Below are positions 46,705 to 56,537 of a DNA stretch of 64,000 nucleotides, one piece after another. Below the pieces are notes generated by a model. The model saw only the letters and a program-made list of their open reading frames with translations. It was not told the origin of the DNA and made no database searches. The stretch spans positions 1 to 64,000 of the forward strand of contig NZ_JAEFCB010000021.1 of assembly GCF_016405905.1 (NCBI RefSeq), given 5' to 3'. The DNA is from Variovorax sp. IB41. Lineage in GTDB: Bacteria; Pseudomonadota; Gammaproteobacteria; Burkholderiales; Burkholderiaceae_C. The position numbers and the translations under genes are program-made. The stretch's first letter is position 1; each line of letters starts with the position of its first letter.

Positions 46705-47652
46705 ATGCCCGCGATCTCATTCCAATCGGTCTCCAAGACCTACCCTCCCTCCAGACAGCAGAAAGCCCAAGGCAAACAAGGCTTGCGCGCGGTCGACGAG
46801 GTTTCCTTCCAGATCGAGCCGGGCGAGTTCTTTGGCCTGCTCGGCCCCAACGGCGCGGGCAAGACCACCCTGATCAGCATGCTCGCGGGCCTCTCGCGGC
46901 CCACGTCCGGCGCCATCAGCGTGCACGGCTTCGACGTGCAGCGCGACTACGCCGAAGCGCGCCGCCAGCTGGGCATCGTGCCGCAGGAGCTGGTGTTCGA
47001 CCCTTTCTTCAACGTGCGCGAGTCGCTGCGCATCCAGTCGGGCTACTTCGGCATCAAGAACAACGACGACTGGATCGACGAACTGCTGCACAGCCTGGGC
47101 CTCACCGACAAGGCCACGGCCAACATGCGCCAGCTGTCGGGCGGCATGAAGCGCCGCGTGCTGGTGGCGCAGGCGCTGGTGCACAAGCCGCCCGTCATCG
47201 TGCTGGACGAGCCCACCGCCGGTGTCGACGTCGAGTTGCGCCAGACGCTCTGGCAGTTCGTCGCCCGGCTCAACAAGCAGGGCAGCACCGTGCTGCTCAC
47301 CACCCATTACCTCGAAGAGGCCGAGGCGCTTTGCAGCCGCATCGCGATGCTCAAGCTGGGCCGCGTGATCGCGCTGGACCGCACCAGCGAACTCCTGAAA
47401 TCGGCCGCGAGCAACGTGCTGCGTTTCAAGACCGACGCGATGCTGCCCTGGGCCATCGCCCAGCATGCGCGCATCACCGGGCGGATCGTGCAGCTGCCGG
47501 CGCAGAACGCCCATGAAGTCGAACAACTGCTGGCCGCGATCCGCGAAGCCGGCGTCGCGGTGGAAGACGTGGAAATGCGCAAGGCCGACCTGGAAGACGT
47601 GTTCATCGACCTGATGGCGGGCGAGCAGACGCCGCTGGAGGTGTCGCGATGA
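46705..47652 (+). CDS. ABC exporter ATP-binding protein (YadG-like)
   Basis: A 315-residue ATPase. Walker A is GPNGAGKTT, the Q-loop IVPQELVF, signature QLSGGMKRRVLVAQAL, Walker B VIVLDEPTAGVDVELR, and H-loop THYLEEAE. This subfamily pairs with ABC-2 permeases of the YadH/NodJ type to export polysaccharides, drugs or lipids. A TAAAAT box (46688-46693) upstream could be its own -10. It overlaps the permease gene by four bases. No substrate is implied by the neighbours beyond an envelope theme. Confidence 0.93.
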   Translation: MPAISFQSVSKTYPPSRQQKAQGKQGLRAVDEVSFQIEPGEFFGLLGPNGAGKTTLISMLAGLSRPTSGAISVHGFDVQRDYAEARRQLGIVPQELVFDPFFNVRESLRIQSGYFGIKNNDDWIDELLHSLGLTDKATANMRQLSGGMKRRVLVAQALVHKPPVIVLDEPTAGVDVELRQTLWQFVARLNKQGSTVLLTTHYLEEAEALCSRIAMLKLGRVIALDRTSELLKSAASNVLRFKTDAMLPWAIAQHARITGRIVQLPAQNAHEVEQLLAAIREAGVAVEDVEMRKADLEDVFIDLMAGEQTPLEVSR

Positions 47653-48413
47653 TGGCCGTCACTGGGTGGCGCGCGCTGCTCTACAAGGAGACGCTGCGCT
47701 TCTGGAAAGTCGGCTTCCAGACCGTCGGCGCGCCGGTGCTCACCGCGCTGCTGTATCTGATGGTGTTCGGCCACGTGCTCGAAGACCACGTGAAGGTCTA
47801 TGGCTCGGTGGGCTACACGGCCTTCTTGGTGCCGGGGCTCGTGATGATGAGCGTGCTGCAGAACTCTTTTGCGAACAGTTCGTCCTCGATCATCCAGAGC
47901 AAGATCATGGGCAACCTCGTGTTCGTGCTGCTCACGCCGCTGTCGCACTGGGGCTGGTTCTTCGCCTACGTGGGCTCGTCGATCATCCGCGGGCTGGCGG
48001 TGGGGCTCGGCGTGTTCGTCGTCACCGTGTTCTTCGCGATGCCGAATTTCGTGGCGCCGGTCTGGATCGTCGTTTTCGCGCTGCTGGGCGCCGCGATGCT
48101 CGGCACCCTGGGCCTGATCGCCGGCCTCTGGGCCGAGAAGTTCGACCAGATGGCGGTGTTCCAGAATTTCCTGATCATGCCCATGACGTTCCTCTCGGGC
48201 GTGTTCTATTCGATCGGCTCGCTGCCGCCGTTCTGGCAGGGGGTGAGCCACCTGAACCCGTTCTTCTACATGATCGACGGCTTTCGCTACGGCTTCTTCG
48301 GCGTGAGCGATGCCTCGCCCTGGCTGAGCCTGGGCATCGTGGGCACCGCCTGGCTGGTGGTGAGCGCCGTCGCTGTCCATCTCCTCCGTATCGGCTACAA
48401 AATCCGGGGCTAA
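47649..48413 (+). CDS. ABC-2 type permease (YadH-like)
   Basis: A 254-residue membrane protein with six helices and an N-terminal amphipathic helix (TGWRALLYKETLRFWKVGFQ). The ABC-2 signatures YTAFLVPGLVMMSVLQNSFANSSSS and NFLIMPMTFLSGVFYSIGSLPP are clear. It is the partner of the ATPase it overlaps. A family B repeat starts 5 bp after its stop. Confidence 0.93.
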   Translation: MMAVTGWRALLYKETLRFWKVGFQTVGAPVLTALLYLMVFGHVLEDHVKVYGSVGYTAFLVPGLVMMSVLQNSFANSSSSIIQSKIMGNLVFVLLTPLSHWGWFFAYVGSSIIRGLAVGLGVFVVTVFFAMPNFVAPVWIVVFALLGAAMLGTLGLIAGLWAEKFDQMAVFQNFLIMPMTFLSGVFYSIGSLPPFWQGVSHLNPFFYMIDGFRYGFFGVSDASPWLSLGIVGTAWLVVSAVAVHLLRIGYKIRG

Positions 48414-48417
48414 CATG

Positions 48418-48509
48418 GCTCTCCCCCAGTCTTCGCGCACTTCGTGTCGCTCCGCCAACCCCCTTCCGGGGGCAACACCAGCGGCCCGGCAAAGCCGGTT
48501 CCGCGGTGT
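48418..48509 (+). repeat. intergenic repeat family B, copy 1
   Basis: A 92-bp element shared with 56390-56483. A 57-bp core (48453-48509) matches copy 2 (56427-56483) at 52 positions without gaps. It holds CCCCC-TTCC-GGGGG and CCGGC-AAA-GCCGG hairpins. It lies between the permease stop and the ibaG start, 22 bp from the latter. Confidence 0.9.
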
Positions 48510-48531
48510 TTCCCGATGAATACGTACCCCA

Positions 48532-48774
48532 ATGACCGCTGAAGAACTCCAAGCCATCATCGCTGCCCACCTCCCCTGCGAGCACATCTCGCTGGAAGGC
48601 GACGGCCGACATTGGTACGCGACCATCGTCTCGGCCGAATTCGAGGGCAAGCGCGCCATCCAGCGCCACCAGCGGGTCTATGCCACCCTCGGTGCGAAAA
48701 TGCACACCGACGAAGTGCATGCGCTCTCGATGAAAACCTACACGCCGGCCGAATGGGCGGCGGTGGAAAAGTAA
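48532..48774 (+). CDS. ibaG: BolA-family protein (IbaG-like)
   Basis: An 80-residue protein of the BolA/IbaG family, which works with monothiol glutaredoxins in iron-sulfur cluster handling. The signature is DGRHWYATIVSAEFEGKRAI with QRHQRVYATLG and the invariant His in DEVHALSMKTYTP. The place before murA and after mla genes is conserved from E. coli to betaproteobacteria and supports ibaG over bolA. The ATG has no strong ribosome-binding site. Confidence 0.92.
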   Translation: MTAEELQAIIAAHLPCEHISLEGDGRHWYATIVSAEFEGKRAIQRHQRVYATLGAKMHTDEVHALSMKTYTPAEWAAVEK

Positions 48775-48814
48775 CTTTCCGGCCCCCGGGCCACCCCATT
48801 TCGCTGGATCCTCG

Positions 48815-50100
<1,286 letters not shown>

Positions 50101-50104
<4 letters not shown>

Positions 50105-50757
50105 TCACGTTGGCCCTCTCCAAAGGCCGCATCTTCGAAGAGACGATGCCTCTCCTGGCCGCGGCCGGCATCGAGGTCACGGAAGACCCCGAGAAGTCGC
50201 GCAAGCTGATCCTGGAAACCACCCGTCCCGACGTGCGCGTGGTGCTGGTGCGCGCCTCCGATGTGCCCACCTACGTGCAGTACGGCGGCGCCGACCTGGG
50301 CGTGACCGGCCTCGACGTGCTGCTGGAAAACGGCAACCAGGGCATGTACCAGCCGCTGGACCTGCGCATCGCCGCCTGCCGCCTGAGCGTGGCCGTGCGC
50401 GCCGACTACGACTACGCCTCGGCCGTGCGCCAGGGCTCGCGGCTGCGCGTGGCGACCAAGTACGTGGGCCTCTCGCGCGACTTCTTCGCGAGCAAGGGCG
50501 TGCACGTGGACCTCATCAAGCTCTACGGCAGCATGGAGCTCGCGCCGCTCACGGGCCTGGCCGACGCCATCGTCGACCTGGTCTCCACCGGCAACACGCT
50601 CAAGGCCAACCACCTCGTCGAGGTGGAACGCATCATGGACATCAGCGCCCGGCTGGTCGTCAACCAGGCTGCGCTCAAGCTCAAGCGCGAACCCATTCGC
50701 CGCATCATCGACGCGTTCGCGTCAGCCATTCCTCCCGCCCAATCTCCCGCCCCATGA
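50101..50757 (+). CDS. hisG: ATP phosphoribosyltransferase, short form
   Basis: A 218-residue catalytic subunit for the first step of histidine synthesis. ALSKGRIFEETMPLLAAAGI, VQYGGADLGVTGLDVLLE and DLVSTGNTLKANHLVE are typical. It lacks the C-terminal ACT-like regulatory domain, so it is the HisGS form, which needs HisZ for activity and feedback control. hisZ is not in the window. It overlaps murA and hisD by four bases each. Confidence 0.97.
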
Positions 50758-52076
50758 CTCTGAAAGCAGCCCCCGCCCGCCTCTCCACGACTTCAGCCAG
50801 CTTCGACGCTGAATTCAAGGCGCGGCTGCATTGGTCCGCGGACGCGGATGCTGCAATCGAGAAAGTGGTGGCCGACATCCTGGCCGATGTGCAAAAGCGC
50901 GGCGACGACGCGGTGCTCGAATACACCAACCGCTTCGACAAGCTCGACGCCAAGACGCTGCCCGAGCTGGAACTCACGCAAGCCGAACTGAAGGCCGCTT
51001 TCGAGGCACTGCCCGCCGCCCAGCGCGACGCGCTCGAAGCCGCCGCGCGCCGCGTGCGCAGCTACCACGAGGCCCAGAAGAAGGCGAGCGGCGAGAGCTG
51101 GAGCTACCGCGATGCCGATGGCACGCTGCTCGGGCAGAAGGTCACGCCGCTGGATCGCGTGGGCATCTACGTGCCGGGCGGCAAGGCCGCGTATCCGTCG
51201 AGCGTGCTGATGAACGCGATTCCCGCGCACGTCGCGGGCGTGGGCGAAATCATCATGGTCGTACCGACGCCCAGAGGCGAAAAGAACCCGCTCGTGCTCG
51301 CCGCCGCCTACGTGGCCGGCGTGACGCGCGGCTTCACCGTCGGCGGCGCGCAGGCCGTGGCGGCGCTGGCCTACGGCACCGCCACCATCCCCGCGGTCGA
51401 CAAGATCACCGGCCCCGGCAACGCCTACGTGGCCGCCGCCAAGCGCCGCGTGTTCGGCACCGTGGGCATCGACATGATCGCGGGCCCGAGCGAGATCCTC
51501 GTGCTGGCCGACGGCACCGCGCCGCCCGAGTGGGTGGCGATGGACCTCTTCAGCCAGGCCGAGCACGACGAGCTCGCGCAAAGCATCCTCCTGTGCCCCG
51601 ACGCCGCCTACATCGACCGCGTGCAGGCCGAAATCGATCGCCTGCTGCCCGCCATGCCGCGCGCCGAAATCATCGCCGCCTCGCTCAACGGGCGCGGCGC
51701 GCTGATCCATACCAAGAGCATGGAAGAGGCCTGCGAGATCAGCAACCGCATCGCCCCCGAGCACCTGGAAGTCAGCAGCAGCGAGCCGGGCCGCTGGGAG
51801 CCACTCTTGCGCCACGCCGGCGCGATCTTCCTGGGCGCCTTCACCAGCGAGAGCCTGGGCGACTACTGCGCCGGCCCGAACCACGTGCTGCCCACGAGCG
51901 GCACGGCGCGCTTCTCCAGCCCGCTGGGCGTCTACGACTTCCAGAAGCGCTCCAGCCTCATCGAAGTGAGCGAAGCCGGCGCGCAGGTGCTCGGCCCGAT
52001 CGCGGTCACGCTGGCCGAAGGCGAGGGCCTGCAGGCGCACGCCGAAGCCGCCCGCATGCGCCTGCGTAAGATCTGA
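50754..52076 (+). CDS. hisD: histidinol dehydrogenase
   Basis: A 440-residue zinc and NAD enzyme for the last two oxidations of histidine synthesis. The signature DMIAGPSEILVLADG, SQAEHDELAQS with zinc and catalytic His/Glu, and ITGPGNAYVAAAKRRVFG are present. Length is normal. It overlaps hisG by four bases. In most relatives hisC follows at once; here three unrelated small genes come between. Confidence 0.98.
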   Translation: MTLKAAPARLSTTSASFDAEFKARLHWSADADAAIEKVVADILADVQKRGDDAVLEYTNRFDKLDAKTLPELELTQAELKAAFEALPAAQRDALEAAARRVRSYHEAQKKASGESWSYRDADGTLLGQKVTPLDRVGIYVPGGKAAYPSSVLMNAIPAHVAGVGEIIMVVPTPRGEKNPLVLAAAYVAGVTRGFTVGGAQAVAALAYGTATIPAVDKITGPGNAYVAAAKRRVFGTVGIDMIAGPSEILVLADGTAPPEWVAMDLFSQAEHDELAQSILLCPDAAYIDRVQAEIDRLLPAMPRAEIIAASLNGRGALIHTKSMEEACEISNRIAPEHLEVSSSEPGRWEPLLRHAGAIFLGAFTSESLGDYCAGPNHVLPTSGTARFSSPLGVYDFQKRSSLIEVSEAGAQVLGPIAVTLAEGEGLQAHAEAARMRLRKI

Positions 52077-52113
52077 GGCTCCAACAACCCCGCTTCAGGG
52101 AGGAGCACGCCAG

Positions 52114-52965
52114 ATGATTCAACGTCTCTATCGTTCGAGATTTTTCCGTTTCGCCACCGGCCTCGTGGCAGGCGCCGCCTTGCTGGCCGCCTGCACGCAG
52201 ATGCCGCAGAACAGCGGCGAAACGGCCGCGATGTCCGCCACGCCCAGCGCCGCGCCGGCCGCACCTGCACCCGCACAACTTGGCACCCAATGGGGCGAGG
52301 GCATCGAGTCGAAGACCCGCACCGTCGTGGCCAAGCGGCTGTCCGAGCAGCCCGACGAAGTGGCTTCGGTGGGCTACAACGAAGCGTCCGCTGTGCGCCA
52401 CGATGTGGGCAACAACCCCGAGCGCCGGCTCAACCTGCAGCTCGCCCAGGGCGACGTCGAATGGTCGGTGCTCGACGAGAGCAACCGCCCGCTGCCGCTG
52501 CAGCGCGCACGCCGCGGCAGTAGCAGCAGTAGCGGCAGTAGCAGCAGCGACATGTTCCGCCTGGCCGGCATCGAAGGCGCGCGCTACACGCTGCGCTTTC
52601 GCAACCTGAGCGACCGCAGCTACGAGGTGATCGCCACCGTCGACGGCCTGGACGTGCTCACCGGCAAGGCCGGGAGCCTGCGCAACGGCGGCTACGTGCT
52701 GCGCCCGCAGGAGACGCTGAACATCGAGGGCTTCCGCAAGAGTCAGAGCGAGGTCGCGGCCTTCCGCTTCGCCACGCCGGGCCGCGCCTACGCGGCGAAC
52801 ACCGAGGCCGGCGATGTGCGCAACATCGGCGTGATCGGCGCCGCGCTGTTCGAGCTCGAACAGCCGCAGGCCCCGCGCCGTCCGCGCCGCGATGCCACGC
52901 CGCCGCAGCCCAGCGCCTTCCCGGCCGACGGCGCCTACGCGCCGCCGCCGCGCTACCGCAAGTAA
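52114..52965 (+). CDS. hypothetical lipoprotein inserted in the his operon
   Basis: A 283-residue predicted lipoprotein. The leader FFRFATGLVAGAALLAAC gives lipobox LAAC. An Ala/Pro-rich linker follows, then a beta-rich globular region (LNLQLAQGDVEWSVLDESNR, FRLAGIEGARYTLRFRNLSD, YEVIATVDGLDVLTGKAGSL) and a disordered Pro/Arg tail. The run RRGSSSSSGSSSSD comes from an 18-bp tandem duplication. I recognise no family with confidence. The ribosome-binding site AGGGAGGAG is strong. It lies 37 bp after hisD and 5 bp before the next gene. Confidence 0.75.
   Translation: MIQRLYRSRFFRFATGLVAGAALLAACTQMPQNSGETAAMSATPSAAPAAPAPAQLGTQWGEGIESKTRTVVAKRLSEQPDEVASVGYNEASAVRHDVGNNPERRLNLQLAQGDVEWSVLDESNRPLPLQRARRGSSSSSGSSSSDMFRLAGIEGARYTLRFRNLSDRSYEVIATVDGLDVLTGKAGSLRNGGYVLRPQETLNIEGFRKSQSEVAAFRFATPGRAYAANTEAGDVRNIGVIGAALFELEQPQAPRRPRRDATPPQPSAFPADGAYAPPPRYRK
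52516..52551 (+). repeat. 18-bp imperfect tandem duplication encoding poly-Ser
   Basis: Two in-frame units (52516-52533 and 52534-52551), each starting GGCAGTAGCAGCAG, identical at 15 of 18 positions. They encode GSSSSS and GSSSSD in the lipoprotein. Such AGC/AGT runs are prone to slippage. Confidence 0.85.
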
Positions 52966-52970
52966 ATGCC

Positions 52971-53342
52971 ATGAAGCGCACCGTTCGTCTGCCGATGCTG
53001 GGGTTCGCACTTGTGTTCGCGCTCGCGGCCGGCGTCGGTGCGCACGCCATGACCCTGCGCGAGTTCCACACGCTCGAGGTCAAGGAAAAGAAAGAGGGCA
53101 AGGCCTACGCGAGCTACTACCTCGTGGGCGTGCTCGAAGGCCTGCGCGAAGCCAGCGACACGGCGCGGCGCACCGGCCAGAAGCCGCTGTTCTGCGTCGA
53201 CGGCCGCCGGCTCGAGCCCTCGATGGCGCGCTCGCTCTTCCAGGCCGAGCTCAAGCGCAATGCCGAGCTCTACGAGGCCGACATGCCGGTGCAGCTGGTG
53301 CTGTCCAGCGCGCTGCAGAACAGCTTTCGCTGCGCATCCTGA
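52971..53342 (+). CDS. small periplasmic protein, Rap1a/Tai-like fold possible
   Basis: A 123-residue protein with signal peptide LPMLGFALVFALAAGVGAHA. The mature part has YASYYLVGVLEGLREA, a Cys (Cys75) in LFCVDGRRLEPSMARSLF, and Cys121 in LQNSFRC. The pattern Y-x2-G-x2-(E/A)...C(V/I)...AL..(A/S)F-C resembles the Rap1a/Tai family of type VI secretion immunity proteins, with one disulfide. That is a motif-level resemblance, not a proven homology. It lies 5 bp after the lipoprotein and 7 bp before the SUFU gene. Confidence 0.65.
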   Translation: MKRTVRLPMLGFALVFALAAGVGAHAMTLREFHTLEVKEKKEGKAYASYYLVGVLEGLREASDTARRTGQKPLFCVDGRRLEPSMARSLFQAELKRNAELYEADMPVQLVLSSALQNSFRCAS

Positions 53343-53349
53343 TCCCGCC

Positions 53350-54024
53350 ATGTTCGACAAGTTGAAAAAGGCCCTGATGGGCGGTGCGGCAGCCGCGGCG
53401 CCGACGCGCGCCCAGCTGCGCCTGCAGGCCATGCTCGACGCGCTCGAAGACGAGCCCGAGCAGACCTTCCTGGACAGCGCCGACGCCGAGCACCGCGTCG
53501 ACATCCACGCCTTCGGCCGCAACTTCGTCGAGGACAGCGAGGGTGAGGAGTTGGCCGACGACGAGGGCTACGTGCTCGTCACCAACGGCATGAGCGACCG
53601 GCTCATGCCCGCGCCGCCCCACGGCGTGCCCGAGGGCATGACGCGCGCGGCCGAGCTGGTCTGGTACGTGCGCGACCTGAACCCCGAATACATCTCGAAC
53701 CTGCGCTGGCTCGCCAAGCTGCCGGCCTTCGACCGCTTCTTCCTGGCCAGCGGCCATCGCGTGCCGATGCCCGAGCCGCCGCTGTCGTTCTGCGGGTTCC
53801 AGACCTTCTTCTTCCTCACGCCGATCTACGGGCCTGATGCGCGCATGCTCTCCGGCGTCACAGTGGACGAGGGCGAGGCCATCGCCATGCTGACCGTCAA
53901 CCTCATCTCCGAAGCCGAATACGCGCTGGTCAAGCGCGAGGACGGCTTGGGCGAACTGCTCGACCTGTTCGACGCCAACGACCACCCGATGGTCTTCGAC
54001 CCCCAGCGAATCTCCTATGTCTGA
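53350..54024 (+). CDS. suppressor-of-fused (SUFU) domain protein
   Basis: A 224-residue soluble protein. VDIHAFGRNF, YVLVTNGMSDRLMPAPP, ELVWYVRDL, RWLAKLPAFDRFFLASGHRV and the final ISEAEYALVKREDGLGELLDLF match bacterial SUFU-domain proteins in order. This fold is often an immunity component in polymorphic toxin systems, but housekeeping roles are possible and no toxin gene is near. The ATG at 53350 starts the match. It overlaps hisC by 8 bases, so it is expressed with the his genes. Confidence 0.85.
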   Translation: MFDKLKKALMGGAAAAAPTRAQLRLQAMLDALEDEPEQTFLDSADAEHRVDIHAFGRNFVEDSEGEELADDEGYVLVTNGMSDRLMPAPPHGVPEGMTRAAELVWYVRDLNPEYISNLRWLAKLPAFDRFFLASGHRVPMPEPPLSFCGFQTFFFLTPIYGPDARMLSGVTVDEGEAIAMLTVNLISEAEYALVKREDGLGELLDLFDANDHPMVFDPQRISYV

Positions 54025-55099
54025 CTCTCTCCCCGCGCTGCAGCGCATCCGCGCCGACGTGCGCGCCATGCACGCCTACGCCGTGCAGGACGCGCGCGGC
54101 TTCATCAAGCTCGATGCGATGGAAAACCCCTTCGGCCTGCCGCCCGCGCTGCAGGCCGAACTCGGCGCGCGGCTGGGCGCGCTCGCGCTCAACCGCTACC
54201 CGGGCGACCGCGGCGCCGACCTGCAGCGCGCGCTGGCCGCGCACGCGCAGATGCCCGAAGGCTTTTCGCTGATGCTGGGCAACGGCTCGGACGAGCTGAT
54301 CTCGCTCCTGGCCATCGCCTGCGACCAGCCCGGCGCCAGCGTGCTCGCGCCCGTGCCCGGCTTCGTGATGTACGCCATGAGCGCCCAACTGCAGGGCCTT
54401 CGCTTCGTGGGCGTGCCGCTCACGGGCGACTTCGAGCTGGACGAGGCCGCCATGCTGGCTGCCATCGCGCGCGAGAAGCCCGCCATCGTCTATCTGGCCT
54501 ACCCGAACAACCCGACCGCCAACCTCTGGGACGACGCCGTCGTCGAGAAGATCGTCCAGGCCCAGGGCGCGCAGGGCGGCCTGGTGGTGATCGACGAGGC
54601 CTACCAGCCCTTTGCCGCCCGCAGCTACATCGATCGCCTTGCGAAACACCGCCACGTGCTCCTGATGCGCACGCTCAGCAAGTTCGGCCTGGCGGGCATT
54701 CGCCTGGGCTACCTCATGGGGCCGGCCGCGCTGGTCGCCGAGGTCGACAAGGTGCGCCCGCCCTACAACATCAGCGTGCTCAATTGCGAGTGCGCGCTGT
54801 TCGCCTTGGAGCACACCGAAGTGTTCGAGGCGCAGGCGAAACAGATCCGCGAGGAGCGCGAGCGCCTGATGACCGGCCTGGGCCGCCTCCCCGGCGTGAA
54901 GACCTGGCCGAGCGACGCGAACATGATCCTTTTGCGCGTCCCCGATGCCGCCAAGACCTTCGAGGGCATGAAGGCTCAGGGGGTGCTGGTGAAGAACGTT
55001 TCTAAAATGCACGAACTGCTGGCAAATTGCCTGCGCCTGACCGTCGGAACGGCCGACGAGAATGCGCGGATGCTGGCGGCACTCGAAGCCTCACTATGA
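54017..55099 (+). CDS. hisC: histidinol-phosphate aminotransferase
   Basis: A 360-residue PLP aminotransferase (fold type I). FIKLDAMENPFGLP at the N-terminus, AYPNNPTANLW, VVIDEAYQPFA and the PLP Lys222 in RTLSKFGLAGIRLGYLMG are family marks. Overlaps the SUFU gene by 8 bases and hisB by 4, so the inserted genes and hisC are read as one transcript. Confidence 0.97.
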   Translation: MSDSLPALQRIRADVRAMHAYAVQDARGFIKLDAMENPFGLPPALQAELGARLGALALNRYPGDRGADLQRALAAHAQMPEGFSLMLGNGSDELISLLAIACDQPGASVLAPVPGFVMYAMSAQLQGLRFVGVPLTGDFELDEAAMLAAIAREKPAIVYLAYPNNPTANLWDDAVVEKIVQAQGAQGGLVVIDEAYQPFAARSYIDRLAKHRHVLLMRTLSKFGLAGIRLGYLMGPAALVAEVDKVRPPYNISVLNCECALFALEHTEVFEAQAKQIREERERLMTGLGRLPGVKTWPSDANMILLRVPDAAKTFEGMKAQGVLVKNVSKMHELLANCLRLTVGTADENARMLAALEASL

Positions 55100-55704
55100 C
55101 CACCCCACAGAGCACCGACCGCACCGCGTCGGTCACCCGCAACACCGCCGAGACGAAGATCACCGTCAGCGTGAACCTCGACGGCACCGGCAAGGCCAAG
55201 CTGTCCACCGGCATCGGCTTCTTCGACCACATGCTCGACCAGATCGCCCGCCACGGGCTGATCGACCTGGACATCGACTGCCAGGGCGACCTGCACATCG
55301 ACGGCCACCACACGGTGGAAGACGTGGGCATCACGTTCGGCCAGGCCGTGGCCCAGGCCATCGGCGACAAGAAGGGCATCCGCCGCTACGGCCATGCCTA
55401 CGTGCCGCTGGACGAGGCATTGAGCCGCGTGGTCATCGACTTCTCGGGCCGCCCCGGCCTCGTGATGCACGTGCCCTTCACCAGCGGAATGATCGGCACC
55501 TTCGACAGCCAGCTCACCTACGAGTTCTTCCAGGGCTTCGTGAACCACGCCTTCGTCACGCTGCACATCGACAACCTCAAAGGCGTGAACGCGCACCACC
55601 AGTGCGAGACGGTCTTCAAGGCCTTCGCCCGTGCCATGCGCGGCGCGCTGGAGCTCGATCCGCGCTCCGTCGGCGTCATTCCCTCGACCAAAGGCTCGCT
55701 CTGA
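55096..55704 (+). CDS. hisB: imidazoleglycerol-phosphate dehydratase
   Basis: A 202-residue monofunctional enzyme without the HisN phosphatase domain of enteric HisB. The metal-binding repeats GFFDHMLDQIARHG, DGHHTVEDVGI, VNHAFVTLHIDNLKG and NAHHQCETVFKAFARA are present. The ATG at 55096 overlaps the hisC stop. hisH starts 19 bp after it. Confidence 0.98.
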   Translation: MTTPQSTDRTASVTRNTAETKITVSVNLDGTGKAKLSTGIGFFDHMLDQIARHGLIDLDIDCQGDLHIDGHHTVEDVGITFGQAVAQAIGDKKGIRRYGHAYVPLDEALSRVVIDFSGRPGLVMHVPFTSGMIGTFDSQLTYEFFQGFVNHAFVTLHIDNLKGVNAHHQCETVFKAFARAMRGALELDPRSVGVIPSTKGSL

Positions 55705-55720
55705 GAGCCGCTGGCGAACA

Positions 55721-55737
55721 GCTATGAAATCTGTAGC
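55721..55737. repeat. GCTA...TAGC element carrying the hisH start codon
   Basis: GCTATGAAATCTGTAGC, an imperfect inverted repeat whose ATG is the hisH start. It resembles the palindrome in mlaA: both read GCTATGAAA, three or four variable bases, then TAGC, and both encode Met-Lys-Ser-Ile/Val-Ala. Confidence 0.45.
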
Positions 55738-56383
55738 AACGAATTCCGTCGCCGTCGTCGACTACGGCATGGGCAACCTGCACTCGGTGTCGCAGGCCGT
55801 GCGCCATGCGGCCGACCAGGTGGGCGTGGAGGTGTTCGTCACCTCCGACCCGGACGTGGTGCGCAAGGCCACGCGCGTGGTGCTGCCGGGGCAGGGCGCA
55901 ATGCCCGACTGCATGCGCGAGCTGCGCGACTCGGGTCTTCAGGAATCGGTGCTCGAGGCGGCCGCGAGCAAGCCGCTCTTCGGCGTGTGCGTGGGCATGC
56001 AGATGCTGCTGTCGCGCAGCGACGAAGGCCCGACCGACGGGCTTGGCCTCATACCGGGTGAGGTCATCAAGTTCGAACTGGCCGGGCGCCTGCAGGCCGA
56101 CGGCAGCCGCTTCAAGGTGCCGCAGATGGGCTGGAACCAGGTGCGCCAGGCCCAGCCGCACGCGGTGTGGGCGGGCATTCCCGACCAGAGCTATTTCTAC
56201 TTCGTGCACAGCTTCTACGCGCGGCCGGCCGACGCCCGGCACAGCGTGGGCGAGGCCGATTACGGCGCGAGCTTTACCGCAGCCATCGCACGCGATAACA
56301 TTTTTGCCACCCAGTTCCACCCGGAGAAGAGTGCGGACCATGGGCTGCAGCTCTATCGCAACTTCCTCCACTGGAACCCATGA
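55724..56383 (+). CDS. hisH: imidazole glycerol phosphate synthase, glutaminase subunit
   Basis: A 219-residue class I amidotransferase that supplies ammonia to HisF. VVDYGMGNLHSV at the N-terminus, the nucleophile Cys89 in FGVCVGMQML, and His199/Glu201 in QFHPEKSADHG form the triad. The first eight residues (MKSVATNS) are extra to the core and come from the palindromic element. A family B repeat separates it from hisA. Confidence 0.97.
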   Translation: MKSVATNSVAVVDYGMGNLHSVSQAVRHAADQVGVEVFVTSDPDVVRKATRVVLPGQGAMPDCMRELRDSGLQESVLEAAASKPLFGVCVGMQMLLSRSDEGPTDGLGLIPGEVIKFELAGRLQADGSRFKVPQMGWNQVRQAQPHAVWAGIPDQSYFYFVHSFYARPADARHSVGEADYGASFTAAIARDNIFATQFHPEKSADHGLQLYRNFLHWNP

Positions 56384-56389
56384 CTTGTT

Positions 56390-56483
56390 GCTCGCCCCCA
56401 GGCTGCGCGGCACTGCGTGTCCGCTTCGCCAACCCCCTACCGGGGGCGACACCGACGGCCCGGCAAAGCCGGTTCCGTGGTGT
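56390..56483 (+). repeat. intergenic repeat family B, copy 2
   Basis: A 94-bp element homologous to 48418-48509; it starts 7 bp after the hisH stop, again with gene orientation. The CCCCC-TACC-GGGGG and CCGGC-AAA-GCCGG hairpins are kept. It fills most of the 154-bp gap before hisA. Confidence 0.9.
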
Positions 56484-56537
56484 CCTTGAACAATTCCTCC
56501 CTCCTTTCTTGAACCTTCGCTTCTGCTGACCGGCACC

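Noticed and set aside
52077..54016. Frameshifted remains of another his gene between hisD and hisC
   Set aside because: All three frames there are intact with their own signal peptide or start and show SUFU or other non-histidine motifs; all nine his genes are accounted for elsewhere.
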